NCBI GenBank assembly: GCA_035610365.1
Contig: CM069432.1
Coordinates: 174,652,035 to 174,716,034 of the forward strand
Reading direction: 5' to 3'
DNA length: 64,000 bases
Origin: Aquatica leii
Taxonomy: Eukaryota > Arthropoda > Insecta > Coleoptera > Lampyridae
The position numbers and the translations under genes were made by a program. Below the pieces are notes generated by a model, which worked only from the letters and a program-made list of their open reading frames with translations, was not told where the DNA came from and did no database searches. Positions 11,501 to 22,475 of the stretch are shown in pieces (position 1 is the first letter of the stretch; each line of letters starts with the position of its first letter).

Positions 11501-12652
11501 GAGTGCACATCCCTTCATGTCAGCCACAAAGTTAAAACCTTTTTTTATAGCACTTCCGACTGAAAAAAGGTTTCTAGAAATGTCAGGTGTAAACCAAACA
11601 CCTTCTAAATGGTTTTTGTCCCACTTTTTACTTGTTGCCTTGGTTTCTACGTTTACCACCCCACTACCATACGACAAAATAATTTGTCCATTGTCAACAA
11701 GAATCTCTTTGGGGTGAACAAACTCTTCATATCCTACAAACCAATCTCTTCTTTTACAGAGATGAACGCTGGCTCCAGAATCCGCTAGCCATACATCTGA
11801 GTCTTGTACGTCAGATGTTGCAACAAAAGCTTCGCCTTGTGGATGTGGGGTATTTTTCTTGTTTTGCCCTGTGTGTTCCTGTCTTTGGTTAGACTTTAAA
11901 GGACAATGCTTAGAAAAATGGCCCGCCTTATGGCATTTAAAGCATTTGTACACAGTCTTTTTATTAAATTTTATTTCGTTACCTGCATGACTTGCTTTCC
12001 TAGCACCAACTAAAGCAACAGCCTCATCATGCTTGTTTGGGAGTCTCATTTCAATCAAACGTAGTCTTTCCAGAAGAAGGTTAACGGCTCTGTCTTCTAC
12101 TTTGACCGATTCCCAAACACTTTTGAATTCGAAATACTCTACTGGTAGGGTAGACATAATCCGACTCATCAGTAGTAGATCCGGCAACTTGTTCTTAACC
12201 AATCGTTCCAGTTCGTCATTTAGTTGATGAAAGTTTTTTTGAAGCTTCGCTACATGGGTAGCTATGCTCTCGCATGGATCCTTTGTAACTTTAAAAAACT
12301 CTTCCATCAATCTATCGACTCTCTGCCCTGAGCTTTGTTCATACACGCTCAACAACTTTAACCACATTTCGTTTGAACTTCTGCATGTAGCTGTCAACTC
12401 TACGTTATTTTCATCCAACGTACTGACCAAAATTAGTTGGGCCAACGCGTCCATTTTCTTAAATTCTCTTTGTTTTTTAACAAAATCAGGGTCATCAGAA
12501 GTCTTGCCTTCTGCCAAAACTGGTTCAACTTTTGCACCAACCACACAGTCATGCACATCTTGGTGTATCAGCAACAACTCCACTTGCCGCTTCCACTTGC
12601 TCTAATTTTTCAATCCCTCGAGTTTTTCAATTTGTTGTTTGAAATCCAAACT
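8570..12652 (-). pseudogene. Gag-pol of the first Ty1/copia element, nearly whole
   Basis: A single long gag-pol frame of more than 1,300 codons, normal for Ty1/copia. Domains in order: Gag (UBN2 type), CCHC knuckle (CFKCHKAGHFSKHC), protease (WLADSGASVHL), GAG-pre-integrase (WHERLCHQNKKHV), integrase core (LTDGGGEFDN), reverse transcriptase (KARLVAKGFTQRYGLDYKET and the catalytic YVDD), and RNase H (FADADWGG, then ALSTAEAEYMALSEASKEAI). It lies between primer site and purine tract. Treated as a fossil with about one break. Confidence 0.93.
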
Positions 12653-12785
12653 CATTTTTTTTTGTTTTAATTTTTAAATATAAAATAGCAAAAAACGTAT
12701 TTACTTTAAAAAACAAATGACGCCGCACAACCTAACTTTTCACTACATGTGTACCGAATTTTATATATTTATTGATCTACGCGAA

Positions 12786-12799
12786 CTGGGCACATAACC
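12786..12799 (-). other. Primer binding site, half-tRNA initiator Met type
   Basis: The minus strand reads GGTTATGTGCCCAG directly after the 5' LTR. It matches 13 of 14 bases of the complement of the internal part of initiator tRNA-Met (GGTTATGGGCCCAG), the unusual cut-tRNA primer known for Drosophila copia. Confidence 0.8.
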
Positions 12800-13441
12800 T
12801 GTTGTAAATAACTGTATTTTTTATCAATAAATACACACGAAAAATGCACAGTAGTATTTTATTACATTCATCGACCTGGCAACAACGGAAAGCTATGCTT
12901 CCCTCTGGACGAGTAATCGCAGGCTGCAAAGTGTACACAACATTGTAAGAGATAGAAATAGTATTTGTCAACAAACGGTACGCACTACTTGTCAAACGAC
13001 AATTGTATTTGTTTACTTTTACATATTCATACTTCAAGCTAAATATACATTGTATTTATATTTCATGTTTAAAGTTTGATTCAATTTATTTTACTATCTA
13101 CGTACTTCAAATAATGCTGCTAGAACCGATTCTAAAATTTGAGGTTATAAGTATGTCAACATAAATTGACAAGTAGTGCGTACCATAACAATAAACAAAT
13201 GTACTTCCTTTTCTACATGTTTGAGACAAACAAACACATTGCAAAAGTATACAGATTACTCGTCCAGAGGGAAGCGTAGCTTTCCGATGTTGCCAGGTCG
13301 ATGATTACATTAGTTCTTAACGGTAACAAAAACAACAACAACGATTACATTTTATATTGTGTCTAAATATACTAACTTATTTTATTGAGGCAATGTTGCC
13401 AATGCAAAACCACAGAAAATAAATATATCTTATTTTCAATA
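12800..13441 (-). repeat. 5' LTR of the first Ty1/copia element, interrupted by a MITE
   Basis: Matches the 3' LTR on both sides of the insert: 12800-12868 and 13312-13441 are LTR, while 12869-13303 is a hAT-type MITE and 13304-13311 its duplicated target. Without the insert it is 199 bp. Confidence 0.93.
12869..13303 (+). mobile_element. 435-bp hAT-type MITE in the LTR (copy 1)
   Basis: Starts CATCGACCTGGCAAC and ends with its inverse, GTTGCCAGGTCGATG. A perfect 8-bp target duplication ATTACATT flanks it (12861-12868 and 13304-13311), and the empty site is visible in the other LTR at about 8375. Non-coding. A second copy, exactly as long, is at 21946-22380 in the other orientation. Confidence 0.93.
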
Positions 13442-13535
13442 ATTTTGTGTGTACAAAGTTTCAAAATCTTGGATTGTTAGTTTTTCTGCTTTTTGTTTAT
13501 ATACATAGAGGTACATGCATAATTAGTCAAGTTTT

Positions 13536-13880
13536 CTTTTTTTATGAATAGGATCCTTCGGTGTGGAGGAACGGCAACAATAAAAACAACATAAAACTTT
13601 CACCATAAAACATATAATATTTTTAGGGTAAATGGTGTATTATTTATTTAGAATAATATAAATGCGAGCTTTCGAACTTAACTACTTAATTAAATTTGCC
13701 TGACGAATAACTTAGACCAAGTTCGAAAGCTCGCATTTATATTATTCTAAACAAATAATACATCATTTACCCTAAAAATATTTTAATAAAAACAACCTTT
13801 ATTGTTCAGGCCTTAACAACAGATAAAGGTTGTTTTTATTGTTGTCATTCTTGCACTCCGAAGGATCCTATTCATAAAAA
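13536..13880. repeat. Foldback element with long imperfect arms
   Basis: TTTATGAATAGGATCCTTCG (13541) is mirrored by CGAAGGATCCTATTCATAAA ending near 13878. Inner pairs are AACAATAAAAACAAC with GTTGTTTTTATTGTT, and GCGAGCTTTCGAAC with GTTCGAAAGCTCGC. About 340 bp, no coding capacity. Confidence 0.85.
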
Positions 13881-14095
13881 ATAAAAATCCAGGAAACATT
13901 TTTGATTAATTGGAAACTTTTGTGAGGATTATTATAATTATTTCAATTAATATAAAGTAATTACATAAATAACATTTGTTTTACTTTTATGTTAATGTGT
14001 TAATTTTTGTTATAGACACCAAATGCGTTTACAGCCACATGAAGTTGAAGTATTTAGAGTATGTGAAGATTGTATTATTTATCTTTTGTAAGCAT

Positions 14096-14301
14096 GTTAG
14101 GACTGGTTCTATAATAATGGTATAAATGTCAGTTAAGATATACTTAGTTTGATTGTAAAATGATGTCGTTATTGGCTGTGTTATGGGTTAGTACAACCAT
14201 TGTACAACTAAAACTAACAGCCAAATATGTCAGTATTTTAAAATTAAAGCAAGTATAACTAAACTTACATTTATACAATGATTGTAGAACTGCCCTAAAG
14301 C
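14096..14301. repeat. Palindromic MITE, about 205 bp
   Basis: Left arm from TTAGGACTGGTTCTA and right arm ending TAGAACTGCCCTAA pair over about 75 bp, including ATGGTATAAATGT with ACATTTATACAAT. Short AGCAT-like repeats at both edges may be a target duplication, one base out of register. Confidence 0.7.
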
Positions 14302-14558
14302 ATATTGCAATATTAAAAAAAAGCGTTGATTATACATTTTTTATACATTAATGTAACATTTGTAAAATATTACAAATATATATAAATAATATTATAAATA
14401 ATGTTTTTTAAACATTTTAAGAAGGTTTTTCTAATATTGATTTTGCAACGTAATTCTGGCCATTAAGACGTTTTTGCAATGTTTTTAAAAATGTAAATAT
14501 ATCTTTTGTAAAACGTTGAAAAAAAAAACATTTCAAAAATGTTTCCTTGTTGATTGGG
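14302..14558. repeat. AT-rich element end inserted in a hAT gene
   Basis: Rich in TTTTTAAACATTT-type motifs and closing with GTTTCCTTGTTGATTGGG at 14541-14558, the inverse of the element start at 7495. It joins hAT coding sequence directly at 14559, so it (or a larger element) inserted into that gene. Confidence 0.6.
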
Positions 14559-15606
14559 TTGCGCCGCACATTCGTTAAACTTAATCGGATCATCCGCAGC
14601 CTAATGTTGCTCAGAAGCTACAAAGTTTTTCGATTTGTTACAAAACTTATACGTATTCTTTACAGCATCAATGGAACGTACAAAATTGCTGTAATCATTT
14701 TTTACTAAGCCTGAAAATGTAACTGAAAAATTTGTCACATAAACGATGGTCTGCCAGGGATGATGCTTGTGCCAGCCTTAATAAAGATTGGAACCAAATA
14801 ATATCGGCTCTTAAAGCTATAAAAAGTGACTCTGCCTATCAAAAAGCTTTTGTTAAAAATGAAGCTACAGGGCTATTGGCTCAACTAAACTCCCTAGAAA
14901 TGGCCATATTATCAGAATTTTGGGGATCTGTATTAAAACAGTTTAATATAGCTTTCAAAATTTTACAAATAAGTGTCGACACAGACGTAGAAGTAGTTTC
15001 CAGGCTCTACGAGTCGCTCATAACTTTTGTAGAAAGCAAACGGGAATCTTTTGATGCGTTTGAAGCAGCTGGTAAAAAAAAATCTTTAGAGGAATACAGA
15101 ACCAGTGACGCGAGGGATAAATGTTGTTACAAGGACGTAATTATTTCAGGCTTAATATCTTCCTCCCAATATGTGACAAATTATTGGGCGAGTTGAGGAG
15201 ACGCAAAACTTTAGCATTTTTATGCAAATTGGATACAATGTCTGAAGCGGAAGTTAGAGTTAACTCTATAAAACTCCAAAAATTATACCCTATTGATCTC
15301 GCAGATGATTTACAAGAAGAATGTGTTCTTTTAAAACAATTCTTGACGGCTAATGACTACAAAATGAGTTTAAGGCAACTTTAGCTATTTATGAAGCAAA
15401 ATGATTTGAAGGAAGCATTTCCATACACAGAAATAGCATTACGTATGTTTCTGTGCACTGCAGTGACAAATTGCACGGCAGAACGTTCGTTTTCCGTGCT
15501 CAAAAGAATAAAAAATTATCTACGTTCCCGTATAAGCGAAGAACGTTTGAACAGTTTAGCCATCCTTAATATAGAAGCTGACTTAACAAAATCTATTAAG
15601 TTCTAG
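14559..15606 (+). pseudogene. hAT transposase remnant (ZMYM1-like group)
   Basis: The first codons after the upstream repeat read CAAHSLNLIGSSAA, the conserved hAT motif before the catalytic core. LLQNLYVFFTASMERTKLL follows, then HKRWSARDDACASLNKDWNQ (14735 onward) and IILSEFWGS-like core sequence. The C-terminal dimerisation domain is at 15391-15606 (CTAERSFSVLKRIKNYLRSR, then ERLNSLAILNIEAD) and ends at TAG. Stops interrupt the frame near 14608, 14690 and 15195, and the frame changes around 15195 and 15383. The N-terminal zinc finger is missing, so this is a dead 5'-truncated copy related to zinc finger MYM-type 1-like hAT proteins. Confidence 0.85.
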
Positions 15607-15859
15607 ATTTTGATCTTCTTTAGGAGGGGCAATAAAAACCACTCTAAACTGTTTTTATGGCTACGTTTCGTGCCTCTAGTGTGCACTTCTTCAGGCCAAA
15701 GAAAAGGTTACGAGTGGTGGTAGTCCACTGGTCCAACAAGCATACCGTCTAATAAGTTACTTATTCTAGTTAACATAAAATTAAGTCAAAGATTAAAAGA
15801 ATTTAAATATATATACAAAGAAAAACGACGGACATTAACGTTAAACAAACAATATACAC
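15607..15859. other. Probable 3' end of the hAT element, boundary not found
   Basis: The stretch GGAGGGGCAATAAAAACCAC and the less AT-rich sequence to about 15760 may be the 3' untranslated part and terminal repeat of the hAT copy. No partner repeat is visible, so the end cannot be fixed. Confidence 0.3.
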
Positions 15860-16014
15860 TGAGTGTATTTATCGTTGTTACTAGATAGATTATTTCATCT
15901 ATTATCTATATAAAGTTTGAATAATTTATCTATTATCTAATACTAGATAATTTTTGAAAGAAAAAAAATGTATCTATATCTATATAATTTAAAAATTATC
16001 TATTTACAACACTG
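15860..16014 (-). mobile_element. Partial copy of the 0.4-kb GTTGTAAATAGATA MITE family
   Basis: Reverse complement of the first 150 bp of the full copies at 16456 and 43307. Its right end (ATTTACAACACTG) is at 16014; the other end is missing. Confidence 0.8.
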
Positions 16015-16230
16015 GTTATAATCGATCATCTATTATGATTTAATCAATAATAGAATCGTCAAAAAGATCAATCAATAATTCTACAAAAGAAGTATCACTT
16101 TATCAATTCTTTAATTTAGAAAAATGTAAATTCTGATTACATAAAAATACCAAATAAATAAGCTTTTTGTATTAACTTTTTTATCGACTCTACATGACGA
16201 TTACCATCTCTTATGTAGTTGCATTGTTTC

Positions 16231-16324
16231 AGGCGCCACTTAAAAAAATTGGGAAGATAGTATAAAAAACTCGCTAAGGAGGGCCAAAGAACGCCAGGAT
16301 CGAGAAGATAAAAAAATGAAATAA
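16231..16324 (+). other. Possible terminal exon, not recognised
   Basis: After a TTGTTTCAG acceptor the sequence can be read as APLKKIGK, then in another frame as NSLRRAKERQDREDKKMK and TAA. The basic, acidic-mixed tail resembles the end of a nuclear protein, but there is an in-frame interruption and no neighbouring exon. It sits between two MITE copies and may be an exon scrap of a transposon gene. Confidence 0.2.
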
Positions 16325-16455
16325 TCTAAATTTATTTTATTTGAATATAATTTGGATTATTATTTAAAAATATATTTTTATGTAATAATAATTTGTATTT
16401 TATTTGATAAAGTTATTTTTTATTAAAAATATAATATACATATATAGTACATATC

Positions 16456-16861
16456 CAGTGTTGTAAATAGATAATTTTTAAATTATATAGATACAGATAC
16501 ATTTTTTTTCTTGCAAGAATTATTTAGTATTAGATAATAGATAAACTATTTAAACTTTATATAGATAACAGATAATAGATGAAATAATCGAGGTAGTAAT
16601 AACGATAGATGGAGTTCGTTTGAAGAACTACTATGAAATGTGAGAAATTACTGAAGAAAAACATACATATTGTAACTTGAATTTTACGGAACACTGGATT
16701 TTTATAAATTTTATTTAAATAATTTAAATAAAAAATTATATATATACAGATACATATAACTTATATATTTTAGATAGTATATAGATACATATAAATAGAT
16801 AAAAAATATGAATCTAGATTAATTTATCTATATAAATTTATATAGATAATTTACAACACTG
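16456..16861 (+). mobile_element. 0.4-kb hAT-type MITE, full copy A
   Basis: 406 bp with ends CAGTGTTGTAAATAGATA and TATAGATAATTTACAACACTG-type inverse. Flanks TACATATC (16448-16455) and TACATATT (16862-16869) agree at 7 of 8 positions, an 8-bp target duplication as expected for hAT. The interior is only AT-rich repeats. Confidence 0.9.
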
Positions 16862-16879
16862 TACATATTCTACAGTCAT

Positions 16880-17070
16880 CTAAAAGGAACGTCCCGTTGC
16901 GGATACGCAAGGATGTCCTATAAGGACATCGTAGGGATGCACACACTTGTGACAAAAGAACGTCCCATGAATGTCCCTAGGACGTACACAAAACCAAAAT
17001 GGGATGACTTTGGGACATTCAGTGATCCGCAAAATCATGTCCCCGGGACATCCTTGGGACATCCTTGTGT
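16880..17070. repeat. Patch of GGGAC/GTCCC repeats
   Basis: GGACAT, ATGTCC and ACGTCCC occur about a dozen times in both orientations, with small palindromes such as TGTCCCCGGGACA and TGTCCTATAAGGACA. Similar motifs occur at 5670-5870. Open frames here on both strands come from the repeats. Confidence 0.6.
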
Positions 17071-17078
17071 TTGCTGGA

Positions 17079-17311
17079 ATTCGTTTCATTATTAATTGAT
17101 TTATACTAATTTATTACATTATTAGTAGTAGTTTTTAGTACATCAATTTATATTATTCTAAGGTTAATATACAATTAGTACAAACTACTAGGTACAAATA
17201 AAAAATTAAATTAAGAATTAAATGTTAGGATAATATAAATTAATGTACTAAAAACTACTACTAATAATCTAATAAATTAGTATAAAACAATTAACAATGA
17301 AACGAATTTTA
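17079..17311. repeat. Palindromic MITE, about 230 bp
   Basis: The left arm at about 17079-17163 (AATTCGTTTCATTATTAATT and onward) is mirrored almost exactly at 17225-17311, around a short asymmetric centre. No coding capacity. Confidence 0.88.
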
Positions 17312-20300
17312 ATAAAAGGTAAAGGCTTAGGAAATACGATAATGAACAAAGGAACGAGAGCAAGTTGAGAATTAAGCAATATTGGAGGTTATGTAGTCCT
17401 GAAAGCACCGCGAATACAAAATCATAACAAAGCGACGTATTGCGGTGATAGTTTTACACTGATTATAACTAACGACCATTTATAAGAAAACAACGATAAA
17501 GAACAAATAATAAGCACATTTATTAATAACGCTTAACTGCTAAACTTCAAATTCTCAGAACTGCTCGTTAAAACCGATTGTAAAAACACCTTCCTTTTAC
17601 GAAAGAACAAACTCACTATTGATACTTTCAACCGAACCTTTCCCATAAACGGGACACTTCTTAGAATGAACGTTAACTAAATTCAAGTCTGCATCCTAAT
17701 TACGACACTTTTTAAGACACTCAATATCGGAACCGTTATTAATAATTTTTGTTAATTTCGTTATTTTTAAAACCATACGAATATACGGCGCATCTATTCA
17801 ATTTCTTAATTTTGACTAAAACTTTGTCACTTTCATTGTTTCATCTTTGCCGTTTGATCACTAAACTGTACCAGTTACAGATACTTTAAAATTGTTCCCA
17901 TTTGATGTTAAAATCGTTATGACTGCTACAGGTGCACTACTTCCACTTCCTCATGCGGCCAGAAGAAAAACTTCTCTCCATCTCGCATCCGTCACCTTTC
18001 GTTCTCAACACTCGAGTCCCCTCTCCGGTCCCCAAAAACAAACTCATCACATCATTCCCCCCCTTTTTCCTCCCTATCCTTATACTACGTGTTTTTACTT
18101 ATACATATGTTCTTTCTTATACTATCACTAATATCTATCACTGCAGTATGGCGTAACTAAAGTTGAATTGTCGTGGTTTGCAACCTTATCGTAAATTCGA
18201 AATTAAAAGAATTGTGTGTCTTTTTACATTGAAATTTCTTGCTAACACACAAATAGAAGCTTCGTGGTTAACATTTCAAGACCCCTTGCCACTTATTTCG
18301 TTATAACAACTCCACAAATATGAAGCAAACTTACACCTTTTTATTATAAACCTTAACAACGTGGCGATAAGGGTCAATTTCTCGACGTCAAAATGTGAGT
18401 TGTCCAAAATTTTAAATTTCCCAGACAATTTTGACCTCACACTAATGGGGTCTATTCGGTAAGACGTATCTTAATGGGTGCGTTCCACTAAACGTTCACA
18501 ACGATCACGCTCGTGACCGCAGTTTTTCCCATTCCACTTGCTTACGAGTGTTAAGGCTGGGGTTCCGTGAAGTGAGAAGTACCTCGAGACAAGAAAAAAA
18601 ATTAGAATCAGTAGAGTGGCTCCGTTGCTACGGTAAAACTATAAAACTGTTCATATAGATTCTTCGCTATACGCTAATAAATGGTGTTGTCGTAAGATGA
18701 AAAATATACAGAAAATACGGTAATAGGAAAGAATTTATGCCGAGAACACTTTAACAATAAAACCGTTGTCTTTTACTGTGAATCTATTTGTTATCGTCTG
18801 TATTTCAAAACATTGTTTTATATTTTTTTACTATCACGTTACTATTGTGTATATTACGACTAAACTACACTGATTAGTAGAATAAAATCGATTACCGAAA
18901 CCAAAAATTTCCAAAATAAAATCTAATTGATAGTATTCGGTTTTATTTCGTAATGTAATAAGAGATGATATCATTAAATTAAAACATTAAATTTAATTTT
19001 TGTTTTCTAAACAAGTTCATTTAATATTTTTAACAAGTTAAAAATAAATAGAAAAGTGTTTATCAAAAATAATATTAGATAGTATTTTTATAATTTTTAG
19101 GGAAAGACGTGCGCTATTTTAGGTTTTTAGGAGCTGTTTACTTTATAATTTATGATTCCATAAAAACTATACTGACTGAAAAATGAAATCTTACTTACTG
19201 ACAAGACCCAGTACTTATAAAACTAAATAAATAAAACTATTATAAATTGAGATAAATAATATAAAACAACTTTTGTATCCAATCTGTTCGATATTTGGTT
19301 ATTCCCGATTACCTTATGAATGCAAACGGTGTGACATGGTATATACAGTCTTACAAATTTCTTATACTACTAAGTAATTTTTAGAATATATTGCTGAAAA
19401 AAATTATATTCTTGCAGATACATAAGTAATCTTAATTATTATGTTAAATACAATCATATTTTATACATGTCCATTATTAAAAGCAACACTACATATAAGT
19501 GACCAAAACTAAAGTAAAAGATGAAAAATGCAAATAAAACAATTCTTAGAAATTATTTACAAACAAAAATTAGACAATGTTTAGAAAGATTTATTGCACA
19601 TTGCAGGTTCAAAGAACCTTTTTTGAAACCACGTGTTCCATAATACAAGGGTTGTTGTAACGCAAAGTGCCGTTATTCTTTTTTCTACCATCTGTATTAC
19701 AAAGCATTCTATTTTGTACACTTTCGATTTTAGATAACGGAGCCGTATTCATCAGTTGTGTTTACCATATTTGTTTTTGTAATAATAATAAGATTATTAT
19801 ATTATTTTTTTATCTGTCTTTTGTTTTGAAATAATAGGCGCCCATTTAGTGAATAAAAACGTTTCTAAAACGTGTACCTGTAAAATTAAATAATTTTGAT
19901 AATAATCTTATTTTTACCAAAAATTTTTTTATATATTTTCTTTCTATTAAAGAAATAAAATTATTAATAAAAAAATCAATTATTGCGTATGTATTATCAA
20001 TTTAGAAAACAGTAACACAAACGTTACTTGCAACTATGAAATGACTACAGAATAATTATTTGGACAATTTTGAATCAAGAGATGAAATGTAAAACCGTAG
20101 TGGTAAAACTAAAGTAGTAGGTATTTATGAATAAGCTACAAGCTCAGGAAACTATGGTGTTGGATCGGCAAAACTACAAAAGGAAAGGTTCAGTGTTTAT
20201 TATTTGATTATATTTGAAATTTGAATATTATTGACTAGTTCATGAATGAATATAGGTACTGTTGTAAATATATTTATGTTTTCCGACACAAAGAATAAGA

Positions 20301-20340
20301 TCAGCTTTATTTCTTACTTTCAAAATTTTCACTTACACCG
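17312..20340. other. 3-kb region without a recognised gene
   Basis: No frame with a family motif. A C-rich patch lies at 17930-18110. A single element end, GGGTGCGTTCCACTAAACG, at 18477 matches the inverted repeats of the MITE at 43898-44130, but no partner is nearby. From 18650 the sequence is AT-rich with short hairpins. It may hold old, unrecognisable elements. Confidence 0.5.
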
Positions 20341-20581
20341 TTGACATTTCTTCAGTCAACGCTTACACGTAATGTGCGTACATGCGTTTTGTCTTTGTAT
20401 AGTTCGTGAAGTTTCCTCGAATACAATTTTTTTTATTTGTGTACAGTTTGTGATAAAAGCTTTCAAGTGGCTAATAATTTGACTTTTTATTGTTTGAGTG
20501 TTTTATTTTTTTTACAAAGGTAAGTCAAAAGATCTACACACTACTAATAATGTACTCTCGTAAAAACTTTTTGTAGTGACA

Positions 20582-21320
20582 ATGGGCCGTTCACTGTCTC
20601 ATAAAAAACGTTGTAATAAACGTAGTATAGCTTCCAAAAAAGTTACTGTTGCTTGTGAAACAAAACGTCTTGTGAAGGATTCTGTCAAGGACATTCTATC
20701 AAACGTATTCAACAACGCTTGGTCCATAATCACCGACTCCACGGATAAAAATGAATACGACTTTGAGTGGGGTTCTCAGAAAGAATATGAACGGTATGTT
20801 ATAAATAATCCTACCGCATAAATGTATTCACTTTGTTTTTTAATTATGTTTTTTAGCGTATCACAAGAAAAACTTTGTGTAGAACCCGATACCACAGTAA
20901 AAAAGATAGAAGGTTACCGTATTGTTAATGTGGAATATTTACTGAATCGTAGCATTAAATTACAATCAGAACATTCCAAGGTGTGTACTGGAGCGATTTT
21001 GCAGTATTTATGTGAAATTCAGAATGGATTGGTCAGTACATTCACATACAAATGCGTGATGTGTGACAAAGAATATTCTTTCTCTACTGAAGATCCCAAA
21101 AAACCATTGTTAAATACAGCTGCCGTATGGGGTACTCTATCTACTGGAAGTACATTTGCGCATTTAGAAGAATGGCTGAGTGTCTTAGATATCCCATCAT
21201 TAACAAGACAAATGTTTTATAAAATACAAAGAAATCTTGGTTCTGTAAGTTTATTTTCTTCCTGTTGTATAATATATGCTAAAATATTTTTTTCTTAGAT
21301 CTGGAAAGAATCGTTGACAC
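20582..21320 (+). CDS. Mutator-like transposase gene, 5' part only
   Basis: Start ATG at 20582 (MGRSLSHKKRC), just after a small 5' untranslated intron (donor at 20520, acceptor TTTTTGTAG ending 20576). Coding exons: 20582-20793, 20857-21245 and 21300-21319, joined in frame. The protein starts basic, then has EGYRIVNVEYLLNRSIKLQS, TFTYKCVMCDKEYSFST (CxxC) and LLNTAAVWGTLSTGSTFAHL, a pattern I recall from the insect Mutator-like transposase domain family. About 200 residues are present, then the sequence changes and the catalytic part is absent. It is a truncated transposon gene rather than a host gene; family assignment is from memory. Confidence 0.5.
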
Positions 21321-21887
21321 CGTAAGAACACCAGCGTATTGTATTTTCATTGGCTGTCGCAGACACGTGACCGTTACGGTGCAAACGGACTACTGTCTAC
21401 GTCAAAGATGTCTACGTTGACGTTAAAATATTTGAAGATTTTACGCAGCGTTAACAACGTAAATCATAATTCGCATGCGCAAAGCAGGATGCCAACTTAT
21501 TTATTTCTAAACACTGTTTGTTTTTTTTTGTTGAGGCTTATTATGCTTTCGTCTATGTCTTTGAATTATTAATAACGCTAACAAGCCTATATTTTCCATT
21601 GTTAATACAGATAATTCTAGTCACACTAACCCAAAATTCAAAACATTCAAAATAATTTAAAAAATTGTAAGTTGGTAGCGTTTGTAGGCATGCACCGTTA
21701 CGGCGAGATTACGATTGTCATGAGTATGTAAATACAAAAAAACGCTGTGAAAAATTTAAAAAATTGATGTTTAAATATAATCAAAATGTCTTGCGGCAAC
21801 AGTTGGATATTTGTTAATCCAACGCAATAATGTTTTGGAAAGTACTTCGTGAAAAGCGAAAACTTAGGGCACGTATTATGAAAGTGT
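21321..21887. other. No gene recognised
   Basis: ACCGTTACGG occurs at about 21370 and 21700 in a GC-richer context. This may be the interior or end of the truncated Mutator-like element, but no terminal repeats could be paired. Confidence 0.35.
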
Positions 21888-22475
21888 AATAGCAGACTTC
21901 TTTTTAAATCGGAGAGAGAGGAAAGTTCTACCCTATGGTTCTACCCATCGACCTGGCAACATGGGAAAGTTACGCTTCCCTCTGGACGAGTAATCTGTAT
22001 ACTTTTGCAATGTGTTTGTTTGTCTCAAACATGTAGAAAAGGAAGTACATTTGTTTATTGTTATGGTACGCACTACTTGTCAATTTATGTTGACATACTT
22101 ATAACCTCAAATTTTAGAATCGGTTCTAGCAGCATTATTTGAAGTATGTAGATAGTAAAATGAATTGAATCAAACTTTAAACATGAAATATAAATACAAT
22201 GTATATTTAGCTTGAAGTAGGAATATGTAAAAGTAAACAAATACAATTGTCGTTTGACAAGTAGTGCGTACCGTTTGTTGACAAATACTATTTCTATCTC
22301 TTACAATGTTGTGTACACTTTGCAGCCTGCGATTACTCGTCCAGAGGGAAGCATAGCTTTCCGTTGTTGCCAGGTCGATGGTTCTACCCTAGTTCTATTT
22401 CATTTTACCGGCACTGCTACGTTAACATCTACAATATTCCTAAAACAACTAGAATTTTTTACATATCCCTAAATA
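21888..22475 (+). repeat. Dispersed repeat R1, carrying a MITE
   Basis: 21888-21937 (AATAGCAGACTTCTTTTTAA and onward) plus 22381-22475 are found uninterrupted, in reverse complement, at 43186-43306. The 435-bp MITE at 21946-22380 is absent there, so the second copy shows the empty site. Nature of R1 unknown; probably part of a larger element. Confidence 0.75.
21946..22380 (-). mobile_element. 435-bp hAT-type MITE (copy 2)
   Basis: Same termini (CATCGACCTGGCAAC) and same 435-bp length as the copy at 12869, in inverse orientation, with a perfect 8-bp target duplication GTTCTACC (21938-21945 and 22381-22388). Confidence 0.93.

Larger units (their letters stand above)
8319..13441 (-). mobile_element. 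Ty1/copia LTR retrotransposon, nearly whole fossil
   Basis: Complete in outline: 3' LTR 8319-8525, gag-pol, primer binding site, 5' LTR 12800-13441 (which contains a 435-bp MITE and its target duplication). A perfect 5-bp target duplication ATTTT lies at 8314-8318 and 13442-13446. The two LTRs differ by a few substitutions and an 8-bp length difference once the MITE is removed, so the insertion is fairly recent but older than the MITE. The coding region looks close to whole, with about one break. A purine tract (AAAAAGGGAAAG, minus strand, 8537-8526) adjoins the 3' LTR. Confidence 0.95.

Noticed and set aside
16880-17095. Overlapping open frames on both strands
   Set aside because: They arise from the palindromic GTCCC/GGGAC repeats and encode no known family.
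17930-18130. C-rich stretch as a coding exon or SINE
   Set aside because: Frames lack family motifs and no A/B box, poly-A tail or target duplication was found.
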